From positions 7,799,900-7,863,899 of the forward strand of contig JAJHZJ010000531.1 of assembly GCA_023548195.1 (NCBI GenBank): a stretch of DNA of 64,000 bases. Direction: 5' to 3'. Below the pieces are notes generated by a model. It searched no databases. It was given only the letters and a program-made list of their open reading frames with translations, and was not told where the DNA came from. The translations under genes were made by a program, and so were the position numbers. Below, in pieces: positions 45,266-57,045 of this stretch; position 1 is the first letter of the stretch, and the number at the start of each line of letters is the position of its first letter. The stretch comes from Bettongia penicillata ogilbyi. Lineage: Eukaryota; Chordata; Mammalia; Diprotodontia; Potoroidae.

Positions 45266-46266
45266 TTTATTTATTTAACTTTTTACATTCATTTTCATAA
45301 AATTTTGAGTTCCAAATTTTCTCCCCTTTTATCCCCTTCCCCCACACCAATATATCAAGCAATCTAATTTTCCCTATAACCAATCTTCCCTCTCTTCTAT
45401 CATCCCTCCCTTCTCTTGTCTCCATCTTCTCTTTTTGTCCTGTAGGGCCAGATGACTTTCTATTCCCCATTAACTGTATTTCTTATTTCCTAGTAGCAAC
45501 AACAATACTATACAGTTGTTCCTAAAACTTTGAGTTCCAAATTCTCCCCATCCCTCCCTCCCCACCCATTCCCTTTGGGAAGGCAGGCAATTCAATATAG
45601 GCCCTATCTGTGTAGTTTTGCAAATGACTTTGATAATAGTCGTGTTGTGTAAGACTTAACTATATTTCCCTCCGTCCTATCCTGCCCCCCATTGTTTCTA
45701 TTCTGTCTTTTGATCCTGTCCCTCCCCAAGTGTTGACTTCAAATTGCTCCCTCCTCCCACTGCCCTCCCTTCCATCATCCCCCCCACCTTGCTTATCTCC
45801 TTCTCCCCCACTTTCCTGTATTGTAACACAGGTTTTCATACCAAAGTGAGTGTGCATTGTATTCCTTCCTTTAATTGAATGTGATGAGGGTAAACTTCTT
45901 GTTTTTTTCTCAGCTCTCCTCTTTTTCCCTCCACTAAAAAGTCTCCTGCTTGCCTCTTGAATGAGATATAATTTACCCCATTCCATTTCACTCTCTTTCC
46001 TCCCACTACATTTCTCTGTCACCATTTACCTTAATTTCTTTTAAGCTATGGTCCCATCCTATTCAATTCACCCTGTGCTCTCTGTCTCTGTTTGTGTGTG
46101 TGCGTGCATGTGTGTACATGTGTGTGTGTGTGATCCCACCAACTACCCAGATACTGAAAAGTTTTAAGAGTTACAAATATTGTCTTTCCATGTAGGAATG
46201 TAAACAGTTTACTTTTGGTAAGTCCCTTCTGACTTCTCTTTGCTGTTTACTTTTTCATGCTTCTTC

Positions 46267-47383
46267 TCATTCTTGTGTTTGAAAGTCAAATTTTCTTTTC
46301 AGCTCTGGTCTTTTCATCAAGAATGCTTGAAAGTCCTCTGTTTCATTGAAAGACCATATTTTCCCCTGAAGTATTCTACTCAGTTTTGCTGGGTAGGTGA
46401 TTCTTGGTTTGAGTCCTAGTTCCTTTGACTTCTGGAATATCCTATTCCACGCCCTTCGATCCCTTAATGTAGAAGCTGCTAGATCTTGAGTTATCCTGAT
46501 TGTATTTCCACAATACTGGAATGGTTTCTTTCTAGCTGCTGGCAACATTTTCTCTTTGACCTGGGAATTCTGAAATCTGGGAATTCTGGAATTTGGCCAC
46601 AATGTTCCTAGGAGTTTCTCTTTTTGGATCTCTTTCAGGCGGTGATCGATGGATTCTTTCAGTATTTATTTTGCCCTCTGGTTGTAGAATATCAGGGCAG
46701 TTTTCCTCGATAATTTCATGGAAGATGATGTCTAGGCTCTTTTTTTGATCATGGCTTTCAGGTAGTCCCATAATTTTTAAATTGTCTCTCCTGGATCTCT
46801 TTTCCAGGTTAGTTGTTTTTCCAGTGAGAGATTTCACATTCTCTTCCATTTTTTCATTCTTTTGGTTTTGTTTGGTGATTTCTTGGTTTCTCAGAAAGTC
46901 ATTAGACTCCATCTGTTCCATTCTAATTTTGAGAGAACTATTCTCTTCAGTGAGCTTTTGAACTTCTTTTTCCATTTAGCTAATTCTACTTTTGAAAGCA
47001 TTCTTCTCCTCCTTGGCTTTTTGAACCTCTTTTGCCAATTGAGTTAGTCTATTTTTCAAGGTGTTATTTTCTTCAGCATTTTTTTGGGTCTCCTTTAGCA
47101 AGGTATTGTCCCGTTTTTCATGCTTTTCTTGCATCTCTCTCATTTCTCTTCCCAGTTTTTCCTGTACCTGTCTAACTTGATTTTCAAAATCCTTTTTGAG
47201 CTCTTCTAAGGCCTGAGCCCACCGGACATCCCCCTGGCATGTCTGGGATACAGAGGCCCGGCCCTCCATATCTTTCCCTGATGGTAAGAATAGTTCCTCG
47301 TCATCAAAATTGAAAGGTGGGAACATCTGTTCCCCATCAAAGTAGCTTTCTGTAGTCTTATTTTTCTTCCCTTTTCTGGGTAC
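46267..47383 (-). pseudogene. HAL1 copy 5 ORF1, start lost
   Basis: The frame begins PRKGKKNKTTESYFDG, but the start codon reads GTA instead of ATG (47383-47381). The coiled coil is intact up to a nonsense TAA at 46978-46976, which replaces Gln in ISQMEKE. The same frame then covers the rest of the coiled coil and the RRM-like domain (NLKIMGLPES). A 16-base tandem duplication near 46565-46590 shifts the frame before the C-terminal domain, which ends at 46267. Confidence 0.88.
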
Positions 47384-47526
47384 TTTCCCAGCCAGTTACT
47401 TGACTTCTGAGATTCCTGTCCATCCCCTCCTAGATCCGCCCAGCTAGTGCTTGGGGTCTGAGATTCAAATGGGCTTTCCACGGCAGGCATGGCTGCTATT
47501 CAATGTGAGCTTAAGTTCTGGTGCTC

Positions 47527-47669
47527 GGGTGGAGGCAAGGCCACCTCCCAGGCTCAGTTCCCTCAGGAGCTTTATGCAGAGACCTTCAGTAATGGGGCAG
47601 GTGGGGGCAGGGCCGTCTCCCAGGCTCAGTTCCCTCAGGGGTTTTATGCAGAGACCTTTAGTAATGGAG
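47527..47669 (-). repeat. Two tandem monomers in the HAL1 copy 5 leader
   Basis: Two units of about 72 bases, each with CATTACTGAAGGTCTCTGCA-like text and GAGGGAACTGAGCCTGGGAG in element sense. Confidence 0.75.
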
Positions 47670-48090
47670 CTCCTGCTTGCTCCGGGAGTCCCGGGCCTCT
47701 TCTGCTGCCCCTCCAGGGGCCCTGAGCCACGGAGACAACCCGCTCCCCTCTCAGCCAGCCCAGACATCTCTCTCACTGACCTGTAGCGTCTGTGGGTGGA
47801 GGGACCTTCGCAGCTACCAGAGATTCCGTCCCTGAAGCCTGCTCGGATCTGCTCCTCTGGGGCTGCGCAGCCAGGGCAGCGCAGGGGTGGACTCCGCTGT
47901 CCGGAGTGTGACGGACCCTTCGGGATGGCTCTCCAGGGCCCTCTGGAACAGAGATAGTTTCCACCGTGTTTCTGCGCACCTTGCAGTGCTCCAGAATTTG
48001 TGGGGAGTTTTTCTTGCAGGAAATATATGGGCTGTGGGTTCGGAGCTAGCATACGTGAGTCTTTCTACTCTGCCATCTTGACTCCACCCC

Positions 48091-48105
48091 TTCCTGTTAC
48101 TTTCT
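48091..48105. repeat. Target-site duplication of HAL1 copy 5, right
   Basis: Exact 15-base partner of 45201-45215, directly after the element 5' end. Confidence 0.9.
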
Positions 48106-48790
48106 GACAGGATTCAATTAACTTTCAGAGAATCAGTTGCATACGAAGCCTCAGATTTCTTGATTATTAGAATTCTTAGGATCAGTGAATTTCCAAGTGA
48201 AGGTTATATTATTGGGCTAAAATATTTTTTCTTTTAAATCAGTCTTCAGAAGTGTTCCCCACTGTGTTTTAAATTGTTCTTTTTTACTCCCAAGCCTACT
48301 TCAAACTGTTATCTCCTTTAATGTGTTCCTTGTATGTACTAAAACAGTTTCATTTAATAGCATCTCATTACCTGATTCATTTTAAGTTATATTTTCTCAA
48401 AATATTAATTTCAGTATTTAGTGAGCAACTAGAATTGCAAACCAAAAGGAGAGAAGCATCATTATTCTCTAAGGGATAACTCGGATGGCATGAAGAAGGG
48501 GAATCGAAAGCTCTCTTTACTTTTGCCATCTCCCTTACTCCCCAGGTCTTACTTGAATTCCAGTTTGATCATTCTGAGTACTCTTGTGTGGTGGGAGAAA
48601 AGCTAGAAAGATCCATGTGGTCATTCCCTAGTCTAGTCAGGAGGAAGGACAACCAAGAACATACTGTTACTGTGACAGCAGAATTCTCCCAAAAACCTTT
48701 TAAAAATGAAGATAATAAAAAGTGCTTGTATTTTAACACAACATAAATCATTTCTCTCTTTAAGAATTTTCCCTTATAAAAAAGACATTT
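48106..48790. other. Unique DNA, nothing recognised
   Basis: AT-rich, with no coding similarity seen. Confidence 0.3.
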
Positions 48791-48799
48791 AAAGATAAT

Positions 48800-49170
48800 G
48801 GTGTTATAGTGAAAGGACTGCTGTAAGATGATCTAGGTTCAGAATCTTCACAAACTGCCTTTGTGAACTACCATGAAGAAGGTAGTTAGGTAGTTTCACA
48901 TGTTTCTGCATCTATGAAATAGGCCTGATTATAATATTTACGCTTTTTACCTTACAGGGATGCTATGAGAAAAATCACATTTTAAATTTTAAAGTGCTAT
49001 ATGAATGAGTTTTTAATTTTTCTTATATAGTCTTAAAAAGTTGCAAGATGTGCTGAAAGGTTAAGTGATCCATGATTACAAAGATAGTGTGTGTCAGAGC
49101 AGGACTTAAAACAATACTCTTTCTGACTTCTAAGCCTTCCCATTTTCCACTGAACTCCATTACCTAACTA
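48800..49170 (+). repeat. Two old SINE pieces in tandem
   Basis: 48800-49015 reads as a head-to-tail SINE (GATCTAGGTTCAGAATCTTC, TTACAGGGATGCTATGAG). 49025-49165 is a core region (GAAAGGTTAAGTGATCCATG). Confidence 0.45.
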
Positions 49171-49189
49171 TCTTTTGATCAGGCATTTA

Positions 49190-49440
49190 TTTAATGTCTA
49201 TTGGGTATAAGGTTCTGGGACTACAAAGTTAAAAAAAACCCCTACTCTCAAGGAGCTTACATTCTATCAGGGGAGACATCATATGTATATAAGTATTTAA
49301 AATACACATACAAAGCAAACCTAAGGTAATCTTACATTGGAAAACACTAGAAGCCTTCAGTTCAATTAACAAGTATTTTTTAGGTACCTACTGTTCTAGG
49401 ATATAGAGCTACAAAGACCAAATAAAACAGCCCCTTTCTT
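49190..49440 (+). repeat. Ancient interspersed repeat, two pieces
   Basis: CTCTCAAGGAGCTTACATTC then GGGAGACATCATATG at 49190-49300, and AATTAACAAGTATTTTTTAG at 49365. Same class as 41100. Confidence 0.5.
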
Positions 49441-49524
49441 CAAAGTGAAACTGTGTACATTTAAAATTGAATACAAACTATTCAAAATAGTTTCCATATT
49501 GAAAACTCAGACTAACTATTGTAT

Positions 49525-49970
49525 AGCCAAGGCAATATTCCCATCCCTGATGGTGACTGTGAATATGCTGACATAGTTCACAATCACAAAGTATAACAGA
49601 CTCTCCACATAGAAGGCAGAAGAAAAACATTTATTCAGACACCAGAAAGCCAAATCCCAGAACTAGAGAGCAAAATCCGTCATATGACTAAGAAGTCAGT
49701 ACACATTATCACCACAGGGGGTGAAGCCATTCCCAAGCCTCCCCCTCCTGCTGGGGCCTTCCCACAAACAAACACTCTCAAGTGTAAGCTGTGCCTTCCT
49801 GCCTGTGTCCTTTCCAGCTCTGACTGGCCTGATCAACTTTTTCCCAGCTTTGCTCCATCCTTCCTGTTCCATCCATTCAGCAAGCTCCTCCTACCACATG
49901 TGACTCAGGCTTCTATATGATTTAAGCAGGTCACATGGACCTATTTATTAGCTGTAAAATATCGTATTCT
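49525..49970 (-). mobile_element. LTR copy 2, 5' end missing
   Basis: Read on -, GGAAGGATGGAGCAAAGCTG and TCTGAATAAATG (polyadenylation signal) lead to AGAGTCTGTTATACTTTGTG. It is homologous to copies 1 and 3 along its length. The TGTAATG start is absent, and L1 text begins beside it. Confidence 0.6.
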
Positions 49971-50218
49971 GAATGATAAAGAGTTTAAGGAAAAATCCAT
50001 TTATACTTACAGTTTCAAGTGTTCTTAATGGAAATGAGTGTACTTTAGCAAAAGCTTTTTCTGCATCTGTTGCTATAATCACAAAATTGTATTTGTTATT
50101 GATATAATAATTTGTTAGTAGTTTTCCTTATGTTAATTCACCCCTCATTCCTGGTATAAATCCCCACTTGGTCATACTGTATAATCTCTGTATATTGGTG
50201 TAATCTTTTAGCTAGTAT

Positions 50219-50690
50219 CTGTAATGTTAATGGAATAGGAAGATCCTTCCAGCCCATTAATAGGCCTTTGTGACCTGCTTTAAGCTAGGGTGAGCTGACT
50301 GTGATGGAGCCTGAGTCACATGGAACCCATGGGTAGGAGAAGCTTGCCAAATTGGCAGAGCAGGAAGGATGGAGCCGGAAGTGAGAGTGAGGCAGAGCTG
50401 AGGTAGAGAAGCTAGCATGAGTCGACAGGGAGGAATTTTGCCTAGGAGACTTTATTTGTGGGGAGGTCTACTGGAGGGAAGAGTGAAGAGGGAAGGCTTA
50501 GAGATGTTGGTGCTCCCTGAATTGGTGATGTGTATAAACTTTGTTGCCATGGTGGAGAATTGACTTTCTGGTATCTGAATGAATATCTTGGTTTCATCTT
50601 TGAGGAAGAGAGTTTGTTATATTTTAATTCAATCCTGGAAATACATCCGCATATTTATAGCAGCTGCTGTGGGTATTGCATTGGTGATAA
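50219..50690 (+). mobile_element. LTR copy 3, inserted in the inverted L1 half
   Basis: It starts TGTAATGTTAATGGAATAGG and contains GCAGAGCAGGAAGGATGGAG, TCTGAATGAATATC (signal mutated) and GAAGAGAGTTTGTTATATTT. It ends near TATTGCA. Its orientation is opposite to copy 2. L1 text is continuous on both sides. Confidence 0.6.
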
Positions 50691-52590
50691 AGCATTTTAT
50701 TTAGGATTTTTGTACCCATATTCATTAATGAAATAGGCCTGTAATTTTCTTTTTCTGTTTTACTCCTTGTGTTGGTATCAGTATCTTATTTGTTTCATGA
50801 AAGAAGTTTGGTAGGACCCCCTCCTTTGCCTCTTACTCCAAAAAATTTATTTTTATTGGAATTAGTTGGTTTTCAAATGTTTGGTAGAATTTTGGAAGTC
50901 TGTCTGGTCCTTGTGCTTTTTACTTAGGAAACTCATTTATGGCCTACTTACTTTCTTTTTCTAAAATAGGTCTATCTAGATATTCTGTTTTCTCTTATGT
51001 TAATCTAGGCATTTTATATTTTTGTAAATATTCTCACATTTCATTTAAATTGTTAAATTTATGGGCATATAATTGAACAGAATAGTTCCTTATAATTGCT
51101 TTGATTTCATCTTTTTTTTTTCTTTTTTAATACTAGTTATTTAGTTTCCTTTAATACGAGTTATTTGGTTTTCTTCCCTCTTTAAAATCATATTAGCCAA
51201 TGATTTATCTATTTTATTGTTTTTTCACAAAACAAACTTCATAGTTTTAGTTATTAATTCAATAAGTTTTATATGTTCCATTTTATTAATCTCAATTTTA
51301 TTAATTTTTAAGATTTCCAGTTGATTGGAGTTTTTAGTTTGTTATTTTTCTTGTTTTTTAAATTGCATACCCAGTTCATTGGTCTGCTCTTTCTCTATCT
51401 TATAAAATGTAAAGTATAAAATACCTAAGGATACACCTGCCAAAACAAACCCAGGAACTATATAAACAAAATTATTAAAAAAAATCTTTATACAAGTAAA
51501 ATTGGATTTAAATAATTTGAGTTAACTGTTCATGAATAGGCAGGGCCAATATAATAAAAATGACAGTTCTGCCTAAATTAATTTATGTGTTTAGTGCCAT
51601 CCCAATTACCAAAAAGTTATTTTATTGAGTTAGAAAAAATAATAAAATTCATTTGGAAGAGCAGCAGATCAAAAAATATCAAAGGAACTAATGAAAAAAT
51701 GTAAAGGAAGGAGATTTAGCAGTACCAGATCTTAAGCTATTTTATAAGGTAGTATTTATCAGTAGTATCTGGTACTGCTCAAGAAATAGAAAGACAGAGC
51801 AATGGAATGGAATAGACATACAATTTGCAGCAACAAATGAATATAGTAACCTTGTATTTGACAAGTGTAAAGACTTAAGTTCTTGGGATAAGATTTCATT
51901 ATTTGGTAAAATTTGTTGGGAAATCTAGAAAGGAATCTGGCAGAAATTGGGCATAGATCAATATCTTACACCATTTACCAAGATATGGTCAAAGAGGATA
52001 TATGAGCTAGATATAAAGAGAGATGCTACAAGAAAATTAGAAGAAAATGGAACATATTGCCTCTCAGATTTATGGATAGGTGTACAGTTTATTAAGAGAG
52101 AGCAGTGTGAGATATAAAATGCATGATTTCTCTTACATTAAATTAAAATTTTTTTGCATAAATAAAACAAATGTAGCCACTAGATCAGAAGAAAAACAGA
52201 AAGTTGGGAAAATTTCATAGTTTCTCAAGTAAAGATTTCATATTTCAAATATATAAAGAACTTTGTCAAATTTATAAGAATACAAGTCATTCCCCAATTG
52301 GCAAATGGTCAAGGATATGAATAGGCAGTTCTTTGTGAAGAAATCAAAATATTTTACAGTCATATGGAAAAAATGCTTTAAATCATTATTGATCAGAGAA
52401 ATGCAAATTAAAACAACCATAAGATATTATTTTGTACCTTTCAGGTTGGCTAAAATGATTGAAGGAGAAAGTGCAAATGTTAGAGGGAATATATGGAAAA
52501 ACTGGGACACTAAATTCATTGTTGGAATGGTGAACTGATATAGTCATTTAAAAGAGCAATTTGGAATTATGCCCAAAGACTTATTTGACC

Positions 52591-52654
52591 CCTTTGACCC
52601 ATCCATCCCACTTACTAGGTCTCCTTTGACCCATCCATCCCACTTACTAGGTCT
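52591..52654. repeat. Perfect 32-bp tandem duplication within L1
   Basis: Two identical 32-base units, 52591-52622 and 52623-52654, both starting CCTTTGACCCATCC. They lie in the L1 3' UTR phrase that normally occurs once. Confidence 0.95.
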
Positions 52655-53189
52655 GTTTCCAAAGGTGATTAGGAAAAAAGGATAAAAACCCTATTTTCTA
52701 AAGTATTTATAGCAACTCTCTTTGTGGTGGCAAAGAATTGGAAATTCAGTGATGCCTGTCAATTGGAGACTGTCTTAAGCAAGTTGTGATATATACTGTA
52801 AGAAATAATGAGCTCGATGATCTTAGGAAAACATGGATTAATGTGCATGAGATAATGCAGATTAAAAGGAGCAGACCCAAGAGAACACTATATACAGTAA
52901 TAATACTGTTTTAAGAACAGCGTTTTGACTCTTATAAATACTGAAGTTAACTACAAAGGACCTATAAAGGAAGGTGATGTCTGCATCTGGAAGAACAAGT
53001 GACATATAGAAGTGTATATAGAATGATTTTACATGTTTATATTTATTTGAGTCTAGTGGTAGCCATCTGTAGGGTGGGGTGAGGTAGGGAGAAAAGGTAA
53101 CATTCAGTATTTTGCAGTGATTTTTTTGTTTCAGGCATAATTGAATCTTTTAACTCATGTATTTAGGAACGTGTTGGCCAAAAAAGTTA

Positions 53190-53575
53190 GATTAAAGAAA
53201 GAGCATTCTAATGACCCAGCAACGTTACTGCTAGGTCTCCCAAGGAGATAAGACAGGAAAAAGGTTCATATGTACTAAGAATAGATCAGCTCTTTTTGTG
53301 GTGGCAAAAATTGGTAACTGAAGGGGTGCCTTCAGTTTTAAAAAAACTGAATTTAGGAAATTTAGGAAAAGCTGAACGATTTTGGTATATTTATGTGATA
53401 GAATACCATTGTGCTGTAAGAAATGATGACAGGGATGGTTTCAGAGAAACCTGGGAAGACTTGTATGAACTAATTCAGTGTGAAGTGAGAACCAAGAGAA
53501 TAATCGATACAGTAGCTGGTAATATTGTAAAAATGTACAACTTTTCTCCCCAATTTTTAATTTTTATCTATTTGT
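53190..53575 (+). mobile_element. Second L1 3' fragment
   Basis: CTCTTTTTGTGGTGGCAAAA, ATACCATTGTGCTGTAAGAA and GGGAAGACTTGTATGAACTA repeat the L1 3' region already present in the element on its left. This is a separate insertion. Confidence 0.75.
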
Positions 53576-53579
53576 AATA

Positions 53580-54215
53580 TTCATTTAAAAAATCTTTGTG
53601 TTGCCTTTCCCCACTCTCCCCTCCCCTGCTCTTCCCTCCCCTTTTTTTTCTTTCCATCTCCTTCCCCTCCTCCCTCCCACCTTTCCCTACACATAGATTT
53701 TGTTTCTCTTGTTTTCTCAATTTGGGACAGGAGAAGTGAAAGGGAGAGATTGTAGATCAGCAAATAAAAGACTATTTAGGTGGTTGGCTGTTATTTTAGT
53801 CAGAATTTTGGGTTGGATTTATATTCTTGATGGAAATGTTAAAACAGCTGGAAATTTCAGAATGAAGCCTCCAATTTGGCATTCAAAAGGATATTGAAAA
53901 CACTGAAAAACATTACTTACACCCATAAAATCCAGGCAGTAGAGAGCTACACTTTTGCCCTTATAATAATCTTGTGTTACAAATTATATCTCTTCACCAT
54001 CCCAGAAAGGAATAATTCAATGTGGTTTCTCAGGAAAAAAATTTAACGTTTATTTTTCTTAATTGAACCTGATATTTAAAAATTCATACAAGCTTAGGAG
54101 AGAAGTATTTAAAATGTTGGATGGCAGAGTCAGGATTTAAATTTTCAGTGAGCTAGAATGAAATATAGATGGTGAATAGAGCATTTAAGTGGTTGAATGT
54201 TAGGAAGACCTGAGT
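53580..54215. other. Unique DNA with a C/T-rich patch
   Basis: 53600-53690 is almost purely pyrimidine. The rest has no recognised features. Confidence 0.35.
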
Positions 54216-54224
54216 TGAGTCTTG

Positions 54225-54512
54225 CCTTTGACACTCCATTTCTGGAATACTCTCTCCTTATCTTCACCTCTTGACTAAACTGAGTTCTTCATGTTCTAAA
54301 AGAAGCCTTTCCTTATCTCCCTTAATACCAGTACTTTTCCATCTACTGCTATATTGTATTTAGCTTGTATGTATCTTGCTTGTTCCTAGTTATTTTTGTT
54401 GTTTCTGCCATTAAGCATGAACTCCTTGAAAGCATGCACTGTCATTTGCCTTTCTTATAGCACTGTGCCTGACACTTAGTCGGTTTTTAATAAACCCCTG
54501 TTGACTGACTTA
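54225..54512 (+). mobile_element. L2-type LINE 3' end
   Basis: CATGAACTCCTTGAAAGCAT, GCACTGTGCCTGACACTTAG and TTTTTAATAAACCCCTGTTG occur in L2 order. Confidence 0.7.
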
Positions 54513-54514
54513 CC

Positions 54515-54815
54515 AGTTTTGGGCAGAGCCCTGACTCGATTCAGAGGACCTAGGTTCAAATTTTGCATCTGATAATTCTTGATTGATCTTAGTCAATCTC
54601 CCTGGACATCAGTTTCCTAACCTATAATATAAGGGGATTGGACTAGAAGAGATATCATTTAGTTCAAATCTCCCATTTTACATGTGAGAAAACTGGGGCC
54701 CAGAGAGGTTCAATAACTTGCTCACAGTTTATACAGGTCACAGTAGTTAAGTATCAGTGCTGAGATTTTGAACCCAGACTCTTTACACTAATTCCAGTGA
54801 TCTTTACCCTTGGCT
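54515..54815 (+). repeat. Composite MIR-like SINE pair
   Basis: The head (GAGGACCTAGGTTCAAATTT, TCAGTTTCCTAACCTATAAT) is followed by a core (GGGGCCCAGAGAGGTTCAAT, TTGAACCCAGACTCTTTACA). Confidence 0.55.
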
Positions 54816-55429
54816 AACATGTACTCTTCCAATTCTTCCTCTGCTTAGAATCCAATTCGAAGTAACAGTTCTCTTCTTGTTTTCTTTTACTTCCTTAAAC
54901 AGATTTTCATCAGTATAGTTTAAGGATTTCTAGCATGCTTGATTTTGATAGAAGGACCTCATTTTCTTGGATTTAGAATTAAACTGGATTTCACATCCTT
55001 GCTCTGATGCGTATTCACTGTCTCTTTGAGGCAGTTTTCTTACCTGTAAAATGTGGGATGTGTAAAATGTGTAATTCTTTGACAGACTGTCAAATGATGT
55101 ATACAAAAATAATATACCCCAAATGTTTTAATAATCTTCAGTGCTAAATAAGCCTGTTTTGATGATATTGATGGTTAGATAGTCTGACATCAAAACTATT
55201 CTTTGTTCCAGTGTCTATTTTTATTGTGTTGTGTTACTAGAAAATCACAATCTATTTCCTTCTGTTAAGATGGACTTTGATGGATCCATGATCTCACTAA
55301 TATGAGTATTCCCTCTAACAATGCAGACTCCAGTCTGACCATGCCCCTCTCACTTTGTGCAACTCTTGTCCATATACTTCTGTAAATATTTCCATGATGT
55401 CTAACAAGTAGAGTAATAAGAAATTGCCA

Positions 55430-55640
55430 TGCATATAGTGATTTAATGTTTACAAAGCTTTAGCTACATTATCCCACTTGATCTTTGTAACAATCCTTCT
55501 AGGTAATCATTATCCATCTTTGCAAATTATGAAGTGGACATTCAGAGCAGTTAAATGATTAGTCCACAATCAAAATCTTGGAATTGTGAGAGGGGATACT
55601 CCAACTTGACTCTCCTTAATGTAAGTCTACAGCTCTCTCT
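55430..55640 (+). repeat. MIR-like SINE remnant
   Basis: TGATCTTTGTAACAATCCTT and GACATTCAGAGCAGTTAAAT followed by GATTAGTCCACAATCAAA. Confidence 0.45.
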
Positions 55641-56049
55641 TTGGTACCACACTCCTCCTCCAAGTATACTTGGATTATATCCAGGTATAATCAAACATAC
55701 AAACCACTGCCACATCTGCTTTGCCTATCTTTATTTAGTCCTCAAATGTTCTCTACTGTAATTCTTTGGTTTTGTGCTTTTGTGAGATTTGGAGACCCTT
55801 ACCAGTAGGTAATAAATTAGAACCTCAAGTTATTGCCTAAAGAGTATTGTCCCAAACGACTAGAGAAACATTCTTAGGTCTAAGTGTGATTTCTCATGTC
55901 TGTCTTTAAGTCAGCAGACTGGCATGAAGGATATTACGGTAGAGTGATTTGCAAATGAAGAGACCAGAGAGCTATGTTGTTGGTTTTGTAGCACATAACT
56001 CTCATGGATGTAGTTATTTTGGTCAGAGAATTTATCAAATGCTAGTTGT

Positions 56050-56190
56050 AATCATTCAGCAAGCATTTAATAAGTGTCTGCTTTGTGCTAGGCACTGAGG
56101 ATACAAAAAAATTAAATAGATTCTGAACTCAAGGAGCTTACTATTTTCTATAGCAGGAGCCAACATTAACATACATAAGACAGACACAAA
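56050..56190 (+). repeat. Ancient interspersed repeat
   Basis: AGCATTTAATAAGTGTCTGC, TTTGTGCTAGGCACTGAGGA and CTCAAGGAGCTTACTATTTT. Confidence 0.55.
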
Positions 56191-56199
56191 ATTGTGGAT

Positions 56200-57045
56200 C
56201 CACATAATTGCAAAGTGGTAGCCTATTTAACCAAAGAGGTGTTCTGGTCATGTCAGAGAATATCCTTTTGTGCTGTCTAATCAGTTTGGATTAGTATTCA
56301 CTTTATGAAAGTTAATTTCTTCAGCATGTTTTCCCTTTGAAATTAATGGATCCAAGATTGAATTTATACATTTATTTCATAGTAAATTAGACTTAAGGAA
56401 TACAGTGGTATAATTTATTTAGTACAGGAAATAAAATTGCTTGTAGCTTAGAGTGTATAACTTAAGTTTCTTTTTAATGCTTTTGTGTTCAATATATCTC
56501 TAAAGAGGATGTGTGGCATCAGTTGTAGAAGCTTATATTTAATTAAATGTATGTATTATATACCAATTATACCAGCTATAGTGATATATTACATACCAAC
56601 ACAGAACTGTTTGTGCCAATAAAGGAAATGCTGTTCCTTAAGAATTTTCTATAAAAATTGTCACTTTTGTATTTTGAAGCTTATTTTGAATATTAAGTTC
56701 ATTGGCATTTACAAATGTCCAATCTTGTCATTGTCTTTTTTGAAAGCTAAGTAGAATTCCTGTATTTCAAATACCAAAGAATTTTAATTCCTAAGTTATA
56801 TTTATTGAAGTTTCAAATAAGCTCCAAAATGAAATAGTACAGGATATATATGATAATATAGGCTGACTTTTTGCCATAATGTCAAATGAATCACTGAGTC
56901 TGTCAAAATGTGGTATTTTGTGACCTTTAAGTGTAGCATACTTTAGGCTATTCATTTTTTTTTTCCTTTAAGCATAATTTAAACCTTTTTTTTTTCCACC
57001 TGGGGAAAAAAAGACTTTTTGTTTGACCTATTTTATGATCATATA
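56200..57045. other. Unique AT-rich DNA
   Basis: Nothing recognised. T runs lie at 56955-57010. Confidence 0.3.

Larger units (their letters stand above)
45216..48090 (-). mobile_element. HAL1 copy 5, full length
   Basis: An antisense ORF1-only element flanked by a perfect 15-bp duplication. The type B leader covers 48090-47384, the ORF1 relic 47383-46267, then a 3' UTR with GT tract. The canonical end is near 45275, followed by about 60 extra bases including a second A-rich tail. The 5' motif reads AAGATGGCAG in element sense. Confidence 0.93.
49975..53185 (+). mobile_element. L1 with inverted 5' half (twin-priming structure)
   Basis: 49975-51415 is L1 ORF2 in reverse, from the linker to the start of the reverse transcriptase (IATDAEKAFAKVHSFPLRTL). 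51418-53185 is later ORF2 and 3' UTR in forward sense (CCAAAACAAACCCAGGAACT onward). About the middle of the RT, including the catalytic site, is missing at the junction. The inverted piece carries LTR copy 3 at 50219-50690. Many stops. Confidence 0.75.
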
